The notes under the pieces were generated by a model, which was not told the origin of the DNA, did not search any database, and worked only from the letters and a program-made list of their open reading frames with translations. A DNA stretch of 64,000 bases, taken from Isoetes taiwanensis. Taxonomy: Eukaryota; Streptophyta; Lycopodiopsida; Isoetales; Isoetaceae. Each line of letters starts with the position of its first letter. Within the stretch, counting starts at the first letter, position 1. The stretch is taken from contig JAJEKV010000028.1 of assembly GCA_021234155.1 (NCBI GenBank), positions 6,143,637-6,207,636 of the forward strand, given 5' to 3'. The position numbers and the translations under genes were made by a program. Positions 31,553-42,468 of the stretch are shown here, one piece after another.

Positions 31553-31569
31553 AGTCTTCAGTCCCCATC

Positions 31570-32757
31570 ATGGGAAAATACGACAAAATCAATGGTATCT
31601 CTTACAAGAATGCTTTACTCAATTCTTTAAATTCTGTTAGTGATGCTAATGACTTTGTTGAAAAAGAAGATTTTAAAAAAGAAGAGGAAATTCTGGACCT
31701 GGGTAATATTGTGGATAATACAGCCAACACCAGATATATAAATCATGGAATTCTTGTCCACTTCCCTCAGAGATGTCCTTCCACTAGCACTGTTAAATAT
31801 TGGATTACCAAGACTCTGTTAGTTCCTATATTATCCATCCTTAAGCTGGACAGCAAGACCTATCAGATTATTTGTAAAGAAGAGAAGAATGTTCCCATGA
31901 TTCTTACCAGAAAAATCACCCTCATCTCAGGTTTCCCAGTTTATATAATGAAATGGGACCCTCTCTACATTCCAGGAGACTTCTCCACGATAGCTACCAC
32001 CACCTGGATTTCTTGTTTGAATCTCCCTATGGGCTGCTGGACTGTCTCTCACCTTAGGGCTATAGCCAGCAGTCTGGGGGAAATCATCCATGTCTCAATC
32101 CCCCAAACCAGTTTCCCCTCTGTCTGTATTCAAAAGAAAATTTATTCTAATTGGGAAGACTGTATCCCCTGCAAAATTCCTAAAAGGGGGTTTTTTGATC
32201 TCAAAGTTTCCTACTCCAAAATGCCTCTGGCTAAAAGTTCTCACCCTAGAGAGCATCATAAAGAAGTTAAGATCCAGAAGCAGGAGGAAACACACCATAA
32301 ACAGGAGGAAACCCATCAGGTTAAGCAAGTTTGGGTGCCCAAGGCAAAGAATGTCTGTAACACCAGCACAAGGGATATCAGGGAAGACAAGGCTGAGTAT
32401 AATATCAGTGATTCTCAAGATAAGTATTTTCCAGATAAAGGTATTATATTCCAATTCCCCTCAAAAGTGGTAATTAGAGTTGATCCCATTAATATGACTA
32501 TCTCAACCATGGATCTTGGTATATCAACCTTAGACTTTGACAAATTTGGCAAATATGAGGAGACCAGGAAGGAAGACTCAGAAGATGACTTTGACTTTCG
32601 AGTCAATAGCAAGACCTCCACCCTGGAAGATCTGACCTGGTCTACAATCAACAACAGAAGGAAGAGGGGTAAGAAAAACTTCAAAGAATATTCTTTGGGA
32701 CCCCCAAGAAGATCACCAAGAAAGATCCTCCCCCCCTCCAATGGATATAAGTCTTAA
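31570..32757 (+). CDS. LINE-B ORF1b, L1 ORF1-type protein
   Basis: An intact frame of 395 codons from ATG 31570 (MGKYDKINGISYKNALLNSL), a start shared with copy 2. Features include GILVHFPQRCPS, VPILSILKLDSKTYQI and YIMKWDPLY..STIATTTWIS, an arrangement like the DUF4283-type RNA-binding domain of plant L1 ORF1 proteins. A Lys/Gln-rich and an acidic linker follow. The C-terminus (RRSPRKI.PPSNGYKS) is conserved. It overlaps ORF2 by 17 nt. It likely binds the element RNA. The DUF4283 link is by resemblance only. Confidence 0.75.
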   Translation: MGKYDKINGISYKNALLNSLNSVSDANDFVEKEDFKKEEEILDLGNIVDNTANTRYINHGILVHFPQRCPSTSTVKYWITKTLLVPILSILKLDSKTYQIICKEEKNVPMILTRKITLISGFPVYIMKWDPLYIPGDFSTIATTTWISCLNLPMGCWTVSHLRAIASSLGEIIHVSIPQTSFPSVCIQKKIYSNWEDCIPCKIPKRGFFDLKVSYSKMPLAKSSHPREHHKEVKIQKQEETHHKQEETHQVKQVWVPKAKNVCNTSTRDIREDKAEYNISDSQDKYFPDKGIIFQFPSKVVIRVDPINMTISTMDLGISTLDFDKFGKYEETRKEDSEDDFDFRVNSKTSTLEDLTWSTINNRRKRGKKNFKEYSLGPPRRSPRKILPPSNGYKS

Positions 32758-35700
32758 AGGTATAACTTGGAATATCCAAGGCATCAATTCGAATATCAAA
32801 AGAGGTAGATTGAAGGTTTGCCTCTGTTCCATGAATCTGGATTTCATTTTCTTTCAAGAGCACAAGATTTATGATGACAACATTAATTCCATTATTAAAG
32901 ATGTTCTTCCTGTTGACTTTCAGCATTGGTCTCTCAAAGCTAACAACACTTCTGCAGGAATTACTATAGCTTGGAGTAACAGGCTTAACTTTGCTGACAT
33001 TCAGATGGTAAATGATAACAGCAAGAGATGGCAAATTATTCATGGGATGGTTGGTGACAAGAGGATTGCTTTTATCAATGTTTATGCTTATCATCAGCCC
33101 CCAGAGAGAGTTAGCCTTTGGGAGGTCATTAATAGGAGTCTAGAGAGAATTCCTTATGATGAGTGTATTTTAGCAGGAGATTTCAACATGGTCGCCCATA
33201 GCTATATGAGAAGTGCCAATTTTAGGCCCCTGACTGATAATGAATTTGCTAGCTGGAATTCTCTCCTTTACTCTCATCATCTCTCTCTAGCCAGAGTTAC
33301 CCCCCACTCCTATAGTTGGAGTGACCACAGGGATCAGCCTGTCTGCTGCCTTCATGATAGATTTTATCTCAGTGAGGCCCTCTGGAACAATAGCACTAGG
33401 GTCACTAATTTAACCAACTATACTATTTTTGATCATTTTCCACAGCTCATTAATATTTGTGGAAACACTGCTCAAAGAAAGAGAAATTCTTTTAAACTCA
33501 ATACTAATCTTCTTGAGCTTGATGATTTTTTGCCTAATCTGCAACAGATTGTTTCTCAAGAGAGAAAACCTAATGGTAACACAGGATGGATGGATTGGTG
33601 GGTGATGGTGTCCAAAAGAATCAAGAATTGGCTCAAGGTTTGGGGAAAGGAAGTTCATAGAAGTAACACTGCTCATTTACAGGATTTGAGATCCCAGTTG
33701 GATGTAGCCCAGGATCAGCATAGAGATGAAATCAAACTTCAAATAGAAAGAGAAGAGATCAGAATTGCCAAAGGCTGGAAAATTAAAGCAAAGGTTAAGG
33801 AGCTCAAAGAAGACGAGAGAAGCAATTCGAAATATTTCTTCATCAAAGCCAAGGGCAGGGTTAAGAGAAATCACATTTACAGTATTCTTTGGGAAGGCAA
33901 TAGCATTGACAATGATATGCAGCTCAAGAGTGCTGCCAAAACTCATTTCTCCAGGATTATGGGGACTGAGGAAAATATTAGAAGGGAAGATATCGAGAAT
34001 TTTATGTGTATCCAGGAAAAAGTTACTGATCTGCTGAAGGTTCTTCACGGAATGGAAAATGGTAAAACTCCAGGCCCTGATGGTCTTCCAGCTGAATTCT
34101 TCAAGAAATCATGGGATATTCTGGGTATGGATATTGTATCCCTTGCTATTTGATGACTAAGAAGCTGGACTGCAGGATCAACACAAGTCTGATTGCTCTC
34201 ATCCCAAAGATTGATCTCCCAACTACATTTTCTGATTATAGACCTATTTCCCTAACCAATGTGGTTTATAAGTTAATTACAGGTACCACATATGGCTGCT
34301 CGACTCAAGCCCATCCTTGAAGAAGTCATCAGCAACACTCAAAGTGCCTATTTAAGAGGCAGGTATATTCTAGATAATGTTGCTGCTGCTTCTTTAGGAA
34401 TCTCTTGGGCCAAAGATTCTAACCAGTCAATTGGCCTCCTCGAATTGGATATTACAAAGGCCTTTGACACAGTAAGTTGGGCCTTCCTTTGTTGGTGTTT
34501 GCAAAAAACTTGGTTTCTCTGATAGGGTCATTTCAGTTTTCCAAGCCATTCTTAGCAACTCTAGATCTGTTGTTCTCATTAATGGGGAGTGTAGCCCCTT
34601 CTTTGACATTAAAAGGGGGGTTAAGCAGGGTTGCCCCCTTGCACCCTTCCTCTTCCTAATTGTAATGGAAGGCCTGAATAGCCATTTCAAGAGAGCTAAG
34701 GATTTACATCTAACTAAAGGTCTTAGCCTTCCCTCCCAGGAGGCTGGAGAAATCTTAAATGTTCACTTTGCAGATGACACTTTTCTCTTTCTTCATTTGG
34801 AAGCACGCTCCATTCAGCACATCCAAGCTATTTTAGAAGATTTTGGCAAGTGCTCGGGATGCAAAATCAACCCTGCCAAGACCAAGCTTATTTCAAGGCA
34901 TCAAGATGAGGGTGAGCAAGCAGCTACAAATTTGGGTTGTATGTACCTCTCTCCCACTACTAAAACTAAAATTTTAGGCATCCCATATGCTATTAGAACT
35001 AATGCTTGTGAGCTTTGGGATGACTTACTTGATAAATTCTACAGAAAAGTAGACTCCCTTAATTCCAAATTTCTTTCTAAAAATGGGAGAGCCATTTTGG
35101 CAAATTCGGTCATCTTCTCCTCTCAGGTTTACCAATCTTCCATTATGATGGCCCCTAAGAAGGTTCTAACTAAAATGCAAGGGATTATTTGTAGACTCAT
35201 TGCAGGAGGGACAAGCAGGAGGTGCTGGATTCCTATCTCTATGGAAGAATGTTGCAAGCACAAAAAGTTGGGAGGTCTGGGAGTTATTAATATTGAGAAA
35301 CAGGCTACTGCACTGGCTGCTAAGTATTTCTATAGAGCCTGTAATAACCAAATCAATCACCCTGTGAGCACTCTTATCTCCCATTATGTCAGTAAGTGCC
35401 ACCCCTTTGGTTGGAGGAATCTCAAAATGCAGCTGCCCCATAGCATTTACTTTGACTTTACCATTCCCACTACAATGCCTCTGATTATCAAGAAGTGGAT
35501 TAGGGCATGGCAAAAGGTAAAGGGTATGTATACATGGAAAGAAGGTCTTTCTCAAGATCAACCAATTTTCTGGAGTCCCTCTCTCATTTTGGATGACCCT
35601 AATATCTGTCTGCCTACTAATTTCCCTATTCTAGCCAAGCAATGGACCAACAATGGAATTATTTATATAAGGGATATTACTGATGATTTTGTTTATCAGG

Positions 35701-36347
35701 AATCCAGCATAGCAAATTTAGGAGATGATTCCAAGCAGCTTTTCAATAGTATCACTCAAAGGTTGGCAGTTGGAGTTTGGCATGAAACAGATGTTCTTTG
35801 GCACATCAATGGATTCTGTGGATATAGAGTAAACCTGGCTTACAGGTACCTCAATAGGGGCCAAGAAAGCTCTATCCACAGAAAATGGAATATTGATCCA
35901 GACAGAGCTTCTAGGAACCTGAGATTCATGTGGAAAAGTCCAATTCATCCAAAGATCAAGGCCTTTATGTGGCAGCTTTGGCATAAAGCTTTGGCCACGA
36001 ACAGAAAAAGGTGGAGGCTGAATATGTCTGATTCTAATATATGTGTCAGGTGCATGCAGGATCAGGAAGATGAAGAACACCTCTTTAAAAACTGCCTATG
36101 GGCAGAATGGACCTTGGAGCTTGCAGAAACTGGACTGAATATTCCTGGACTGGCTAATATGCAAATAGATGAGATCTTCTTCCCTGAGAACCCAGTGGAA
36201 TAGAGGAGATACATTATTCTTTGGAGAATGTGGAAAGGAAGGAATACCCTGATATTCAAGGAAGAAATTATCTGGCCCAATGCCATTATTAAGCAAGCCC
36301 AATATGATATAAATTGGGTTTTGGAAATCTTCGGGAATCAGAACTAA
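32741..36347 (+). pseudogene. LINE-B ORF2: endonuclease, reverse transcriptase, zinc knuckle (broken)
   Basis: ORF2 starts at ATG 32741. The APE-type endonuclease shows TWNIQGIN, FQEHK, NVYAYHQ, LAGDFNM and a terminal DHFPQ. Reverse transcriptase shows [63 protein letters not shown] and the catalytic FADDT. The C-terminus has the zf-RVT region (KIKAFMWQLWHKALATN, ICVRCMQDQEDEEHLFKNC). Defects: a small deletion/frameshift near 34141-34150, shifts near 34285 and 34500-34660, and a TAG at 36201 where the paralogue implies Trp. The frame then continues to a natural TAA at 36345. Inactive as it stands. Confidence 0.93.
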
Positions 36348-36366
36348 GTCCTAATCCCTTTTTCTA

Positions 36367-36714
36367 ATGTTAGTTTTGCCTTTGTGTGCAGGAAATACTC
36401 TGATCATGTTCAAAAGACTGAGGTGGAGGAGGATGAATCTCCATGCGAATGCGCAATGGCTGACACAATTTGGGATTGAAATACCCAATGAGCATGGAGA
36501 CAATTGTCAATGTAACTGTGCTTGCACTGCTTATTTGGACGAAAGAAGATACATTATGTGTACTGCCAAAGATAAGAAGGACAGATTCAATCCAGGGAAG
36601 GCCCATATGTGTAAATGCCCTTACTGCCTGTTCATAGTTGCCAACAAGGGCATGGGAAGAAAGGACCATTCCAAAAGAGAGCCAAAGAAAAGGAGGTACT
36701 CGGGCGAACATTGA
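36367..36714 (+). CDS. LINE-B ORF3, cysteine-rich, conserved in both copies
   Basis: A 115-residue frame after ORF2 contains a tight cluster, CQCNCAC, followed by a single Cys (YIMC), a basic linker KKDRFNPGKAH and C-x-C-x2-C (CKCPYC), then LFIVANKGMGRKDH and a basic end. The paralogue at 42110-42361 preserves CQCDCAC, LLC, NPGKAHLC, PFC, LFIV..KGMGRKDH and the basic end. This implies protein-level selection and probably metal binding. I know of no named family. It could be a separate 3' ORF or an ORF2 extension. Roughly 50 bases before it run TGTGTGCAG, a splice-acceptor-like string. Confidence 0.7.
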   Translation: MLVLPLCAGNTLIMFKRLRWRRMNLHANAQWLTQFGIEIPNEHGDNCQCNCACTAYLDERRYIMCTAKDKKDRFNPGKAHMCKCPYCLFIVANKGMGRKDHSKREPKKRRYSGEH

Positions 36715-36930
36715 TTACTGCCCCTCCAGAGTTGATCTAACTGTTTGAAACTACCAGATACTTTTAAAGCTATAACTATATTTATGATTTTGGCTAGTTT
36801 AAACTTATCAGGGTTTACGACCTACCCTTTCCTAAAGGTCTTTTTTCTAAAAAAGCTTCATACAGCTTTTTGATCTATGTACTTTACCATACACTCTTAA
36901 TACATACTTAAGCCTTCAATTAAAAAAAAA

Positions 36931-36945
36931 GGAATGCAATAAACC
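36931..36945. repeat. Target-site duplication, right (LINE-B copy 1)
   Basis: GGAATGCAATAAACC, identical to 29991-30005. Confidence 0.95.
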
Positions 36946-39900
36946 ATGACAGTCATTGGGATCCCAAATGGTAGGGAGTAATCCTCTACATTCTATAACA
37001 GTTTGTTCTGATCAAACAAACCATCTATAGGCTGTTGTAGTCATATGCTTGCTAGAAGATGGAATGTGATGCACATTTTTAAGACCGTGTAAAATAACGA
37101 CAAATCACGCACAGAGATGCACGCACCTGCTCCCTTTTCTCTTCGAAATCCATTCCTTCTTGAAGCGCATCTTCAAGCCTATTTTTTCTCTTACAAATTC
37201 TTCATCCAGTTCTTCAGCTAGCATTCCTTTGGGTCCGCATATGGACCAATCAGAGTACACAATTCCTATAAAGTCCGAGCAAGGACTAGAATTGAGGGAT
37301 TGGGATTAAATCTTACAGCCATACACCCGGATCTCCATACGGGTATTCTGTCCGCAAGGATCTTGCCTACACATTGCCACCTCCAGTATTACGTTAATGA
37401 GATCTGGAAGAGGTGGCATGCAACATCAGAGGGCTGAGATGCAGTGGCCTAGTTGGGTGGCTGTGATTGTCTTAAAGTACCTAATGCCAGAATTTGCAAG
37501 ATGTGATCCCATCCCCTAGGAACATGTCGACGTGTTATATCACTCTGGGATCACATGCCAAGGCATTTCAACCCATTAAAGGACGGAGAGGATGCACCAT
37601 TGTTGTTTGGCGGTTGCGATTGGCTCCAGCTCCTATGCATCGCCATCCATCATGCAGGGATTCTGTGGGTAGGGTTCATGGGAAATGAATCCCACATTCT
37701 GAGATAACATCTCCATGAAACCTGATCTCAGACCATGAGCAGATGAAGATTATGCACAACGGTTGTTGTACAGTTGCAATTGATTTTCGCTCCTTCCCGC
37801 CAAGATTCGCCAGATGGGAATACCGTGGATCGTGTTCACAATGAAAAGTAGGATAGCGTTTAGTGGTCTGGAGATTCAACAAGGATGGCCGAGATGCATC
37901 GATGAGTTCGATGGCCGGGATATGGTCAGACTAAATTGTTGTTGTCTGGTACGATTTGCCATTGGAGGTTTTATGGTCCACTTCACATCTGAAATGACTG
38001 CCAGGTGCCAGTATCTCACTACACGGTATTCCTGAAGAAAGGGTTAGTGGGATGTGCTCCTCGAATGGGGAATAAGCCAGAGGAACCTTGGAATCCAAAT
38101 TCTAGGCGAAGGCTAAGATATGTCGCCGCAAGGGACAACTACGATTTAATGGCCCAGAATGATACGTCAGTTACGGACAAGTCATGTATAGGGAAACAAA
38201 GTAACACAAACGGGTCCTGAAGAGAGGCGAGGGATCCTGGAGACCAATTTTCTTTAGCAAACTTGTCTAACCCCTCCTACAACAATTGTTGCAATTCTAG
38301 CATGTCCATATGCATGTCCACATCAGCATAATTCACTTTCTACCCTCATGTATTCATATTTTCGCATCTACGACTACGAAAATTAGATAATCCTCTATAA
38401 CTTGTCTCAGTTTCTTCTCTTCTTTCTCGGGTCCATGACTTCAGTACGAGTATCTAGTTCTGTATGGAAAAAATCTGGATTTGCTCTCCCCTGATATTTG
38501 ATCTTATGCCAAGATGTAATGTTGGACATGTATGCTTTTGGGTCTCCGTTAGGTCTCCCGATTTTTACATCTAAGGCTATATAAATTACTTAGAAAGCCT
38601 CCAAAGATTGGCAGAAGATAAAAAAAAGCTGGGATGTTCACTTACTCTATGCCTTATTGATTTGGTAAGAAGTTAGCCTAGGTAATGGAGGTGGATAAAC
38701 CCCTCAGGATCTCATGATTCTGCATCTTCATCTTCATTCTATTCCACATATTTAAGCTTTGCTCTTGAATGCCAAGAAGGGGAGCTTGCCACATGGCAAA
38801 CGAATTCATAAACCAGGATTTTAGCAAGACATATTTCTAGTAACATTCTTATTGATATGTATCGTAACTGTCATACTGTTGAAGATGCATGCTCCATGTA
38901 TATGGAATTCTGCTTGTATATGCATGAAATCAAGGACACAACGTTCTTCTAGAATTGGTTAATCTATTATCTAGAATTGGTTAATCTAAGTGTCCCTAAG
39001 CATTCGATAGAGCTATCGCTTCTTGTCCAAATGCTTTGCAAGTTCATGAAGTTGTAATGGCAAGTGGTTCTTGCAAGTCTACATTTGTCTAAATGTAGAT
39101 TCATGCTTTTAATATTACTAAGTTTTTACACATATTGTTTCTATGCATATTAATGGAAACTTTTAAATCGTTGGCATAGTGCTTTCATTTTGTATTGTCC
39201 TTTTGATAGGAATCCTACCCCTCCCCCTCCCCCAAAAAAAAAAAAAAAAAAAAAAAACTTCTAGCAAATTCACTGGTTATATATGATATAAATTACAATA
39301 TTAAAGATAGATCGCTCCCGTTTGGTATTGTGGATACTGATGCTGCAAGGATCATGCATTTGTTGTTTGTCTCAGCTAAGATCACAATCCCTATTATTTT
39401 TGTCGTTCTTTCTATGTATAATCTGTAGGCAGTGGTATCTTTTAGCTCGTTTACTTGTTTTTAAGTTCGGCAGAGATTCCAACTATTTAACTTTCATATA
39501 GTGGATAAGGAGTTCGGGTGTGGTTCAAAGTCTATCCTTGCTTTTGCTTTGTTGTAGGAATGTGAAGGCTATTTCTGTTAGTACTCCTGACTAACCCTTA
39601 TTACAACCTAACGTCTAAATCAACACTAATAATACATTCACAGCTACATCATACCAATTGGCACTGACTGTATGTCTAGCCTATCCCACTATGATTTGCA
39701 ACCCATGAAAATTAGGTTGTTAGATAATAAGCCACCTCTGTTCAAAGCGCCAAAATGTACAAACCAACCTCTGATCGAACTTTAGAATTGGTACTTGTGG
39801 ACTCTGGACATTTCAATTAGTCTAGTGGCATTTTGTAGATGTAATCTGATCTATCTTTGATTTGAAGTTAATAGGGATCTCATCAATTGCAGCTGAGTTT

Positions 39901-40911
39901 TGTGGACTTGGTTGGTTTTGAAAGAATAAAGAAGTCAGTATCATCTGAAGAACAACTAAAGGAGGCCCAACAGGCAAAGAATAGCTAATCTCTTCATCAT
40001 GCCGACTCAAATTGACAGGCTGGTTGGTAATCTGCTATGTTTTGTACTTTGGATTTTGATACAAACTATCAAATTACTACTGGTTGTTGAAAGCCGTGTG
40101 AAATGGTTTATTTCAAGTTATATATTCACATGGTAATATGACCACTTTGTTTTTTCCCATATATGGTCAGAACAAGAACAAATGGGGGATTCATGGCCAT
40201 GCATAGGAATAGAAAGATAAACTGTTATATTATACCTGATACAACATAATTGGTGAGGCTTCAAAAACTTTAACAACATTATCAATTAGCTTAATGTATG
40301 TCTGAGTTGGCCACGACAAGAGGGTGCATGCCACATATGCTCATTGTAGATCCCGCTAATAGCATGCCATGCTTAGATTATGTTTAAATTGCATTGTTCG
40401 AGACCTAGAGGAAATGGGTGTGGGTTTGATTGAATATGTTTATGGAAGAACACTTCTTATACTGCAAAATTATGAACGGAATGCAAACTTGTTTTATTTG
40501 TGTATTCATATGCTGTCAGTATCAAAATAATAGCTAGACATGATACATTCACCATGTTTTTGCAAGTTTCAAGAAAAAACTCTGTTTCTCCAAACACAAG
40601 GGATAAGCTTTATGAAAGTCTACCACCTACAATAAAGACGCCTTTGCGTACAAGATTACATGCAACATCAAATAAGAAAGAGGCCTTCTAAATGGCAATT
40701 ATTGGGACTTGACTTTACAAAGTCATATTTTTAGCTGACCAATGCTCAATTGAATGAGGAGATGGAAAAAATATTGGATTGGCTTGTCCAAATAGCTTCA
40801 ATACAGGGCACATCATGGCTTTGGTTGGGTTTGGTCTAAAATATCTTTTTTAGATTCTCCTTTTAGAGATGACAATGATCAGGCACATTCACATTATTCC
40901 ATATATATAAG
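36946..40911. other. Intergenic, no supported gene; poly(A) tract at 39234-39257
   Basis: No domain found in either strand. At 39217-39257 the pyrimidine-rich CCCTCCCCCTCCCCC runs into about 24 A's, which could be the tail of a decayed retroposed sequence. A minus-strand stretch near 37150-37250 reads LEDALQEGMDFEEKREQ between splice-like sites; it may be a stray exon of an unknown gene. Confidence 0.4.
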
Positions 40912-41240
40912 TTGATGAAATGCAACACTTAGTGTATTGGAGACATAGAACTAGAAACAAGTTGAAATGCAAATTCAAAATCTTGATGCATAGCAAGACA
41001 TTGATTTAGAGTCGCCTTTGCCATCATTCCAGGCATACAACAGGGGCTTGAATAGCATATATATGTATTGATGAAATGCAACACTTAGTATATGGGAGAC
41101 ATAGAACTAGAGAACTAGTTGAAATGCAAATTTGATATCTTGATGCATAGCAAGACATTGATTCAAAGTCACCTTTGCCAAGTAGTTGGGAGAAGCTGTG
41201 ACATCACACCAGGCATATAGTAAGGGCTTGAATAGCATAA
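40912..41240. repeat. Tandem duplication, ~156-bp unit
   Basis: TTGATGAAATGCAACACTTA, then GACATAGAACTAGA, GATGCATAGCAAGACATTGATT and GGGCTTGAATAGCATA occur in order at 40912-41067 and 41068-41240. The second copy has about 20 extra bases (TAGTTGGGAGAAGCTGTGAC) before its CAGGCATA. Confidence 0.88.
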
Positions 41241-41853
41241 GAGGGATATTTTCTTGGTCGGCCCTAGGTAGTGAATTCACGACGAGCTTCATGCTTGAAA
41301 GGTTCAGTTGGCCTTGGGAATCATAACATATTAGTTGGGATAAAAATTCGTCGTCCTAATTCATCTTGAGCTTTTGGATCGTCATAGGAGGTTCTTTTTT
41401 ACAAGATGTGAAGTGATTGTAACTTGGAATTAGGCAACATTTGCATTATGGAACTAAAGAGTTTAGGAATAAGAACGAAATGTGGGGTGTATTCTTATGA
41501 ATCACTCGCAATCATTGGATCACAATAAATTCTTAGGAATATGCCATATCAAGGGTGATGATCATATTGTAGATATATAAAAAAGCTCCCCACATGACAA
41601 ATAATACATATATGAATACTTGCTCAAAAACAAAAGACATGGTTTAGAAACATTGCAAACATTTCATTTCAGATATAAAAGCAAACAATGGTGCAAACTC
41701 TGCAACAATTGGGTCCATGTTCTGAGATAGCCAAACACTCATTTTATGGCCCTTTTCTCAAATACAAGCACATGGAATCCCCATTGAAGTTGGGCAATTT
41801 CCTATACAGGATTTTAATGGCTCTATAAAGAGGTTCAACAAAAACTCAATTTC
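41241..41853. other. No supported gene
   Basis: AT-rich flank of LINE-B copy 2. It includes the left imperfect target duplication AAACTCAATTTC at 41842-41853. Confidence 0.5.
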
Positions 41854-41871
41854 TTTTTCTTTTTTTCTTCT

Positions 41872-41909
<38 letters not shown>

Positions 41910-42109
41910 AAAGGCGTGTGTATCTATTATGGTTGTAAAAAAGTACATATCTACATATGATTTTACATATGTGTATAAAAAAGGAACCGATTGGGTAGGG
42001 ATAGTTCGGAACCCTTTAGATATTCATAACAAAAAACAAGCCTAAAAAGCCTTACAAAAAATTCTCAAACAATTATATAAGGAGTTTTGATTTGTTAAGA
42101 GAAAAAGTC

Positions 42110-42361
42110 TCAGTTGCCCTCTGAGAATCTTCGCTTCTTGGGCTCCCCAGAATGGTCTTTCCTGCCCATCCCTTTGGTGGTCACTATGAATAAACAGAAG
42201 GGGTAGTCGCAGAGATGAGCCTTCCCCGGATTTAATCTTTTCTTTCTGTCTTTGGCATAGCAGAGAAGTTGTCTTTTCACATCATAATCAGTGTTGCAGG
42301 CACAATCGCATTGACATCTATTTCCATGCAGGGTTGGAACCTCGACCCCAAATTGAATGAG
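42110..42361 (-). pseudogene. LINE-B copy 2 ORF3, cysteine-rich
   Basis: It aligns in one frame with ORF3 of copy 1: LIQFGVEVP, RCQCDCACN, LLCYAKDRKKRLNPGKAHLC, PFCLFIVTTKGMGRKDHS, KKRRFSEGN. A TGA at 42364-42362 sits where copy 1 has a Trp codon, so the start is cut off here. Cysteines are kept although the rest differs, which supports a real coding region in the ancestor. Confidence 0.7.
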
Positions 42362-42468
42362 TCATAGAGCATTCGAAAGCAGATTCATCATTTTCCACGA
42401 GCTTTTTGAACATAATCAGGATGTTTCTTATAAAATCACATAGATAAGTTAGTAAGAGTAGAGTGTGC

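Larger units (their letters stand above)
30006..36930 (+). mobile_element. LINE family B (L1-like), near full-length copy 1
   Basis: A 6.9-kb non-LTR retrotransposon bounded by a perfect 15-bp target duplication, with a short poly(A) tail at 36922-36930. Order: 5' ORF (30102), ORF1a (30852), ORF1b (31570), ORF2 (32741) and a cysteine-rich ORF3 (36367). Several ORFs are still intact and the target duplication is perfect, so insertion is fairly recent, though ORF1a and ORF2 carry frameshifts and a stop. The second copy at 41854-47918 confirms the layout. Confidence 0.93.

Noticed and set aside
37494-38220. Successive plus-strand frames between the two LINEs
   Set aside because: They lie in different frames with no domain match and look like chance frames.
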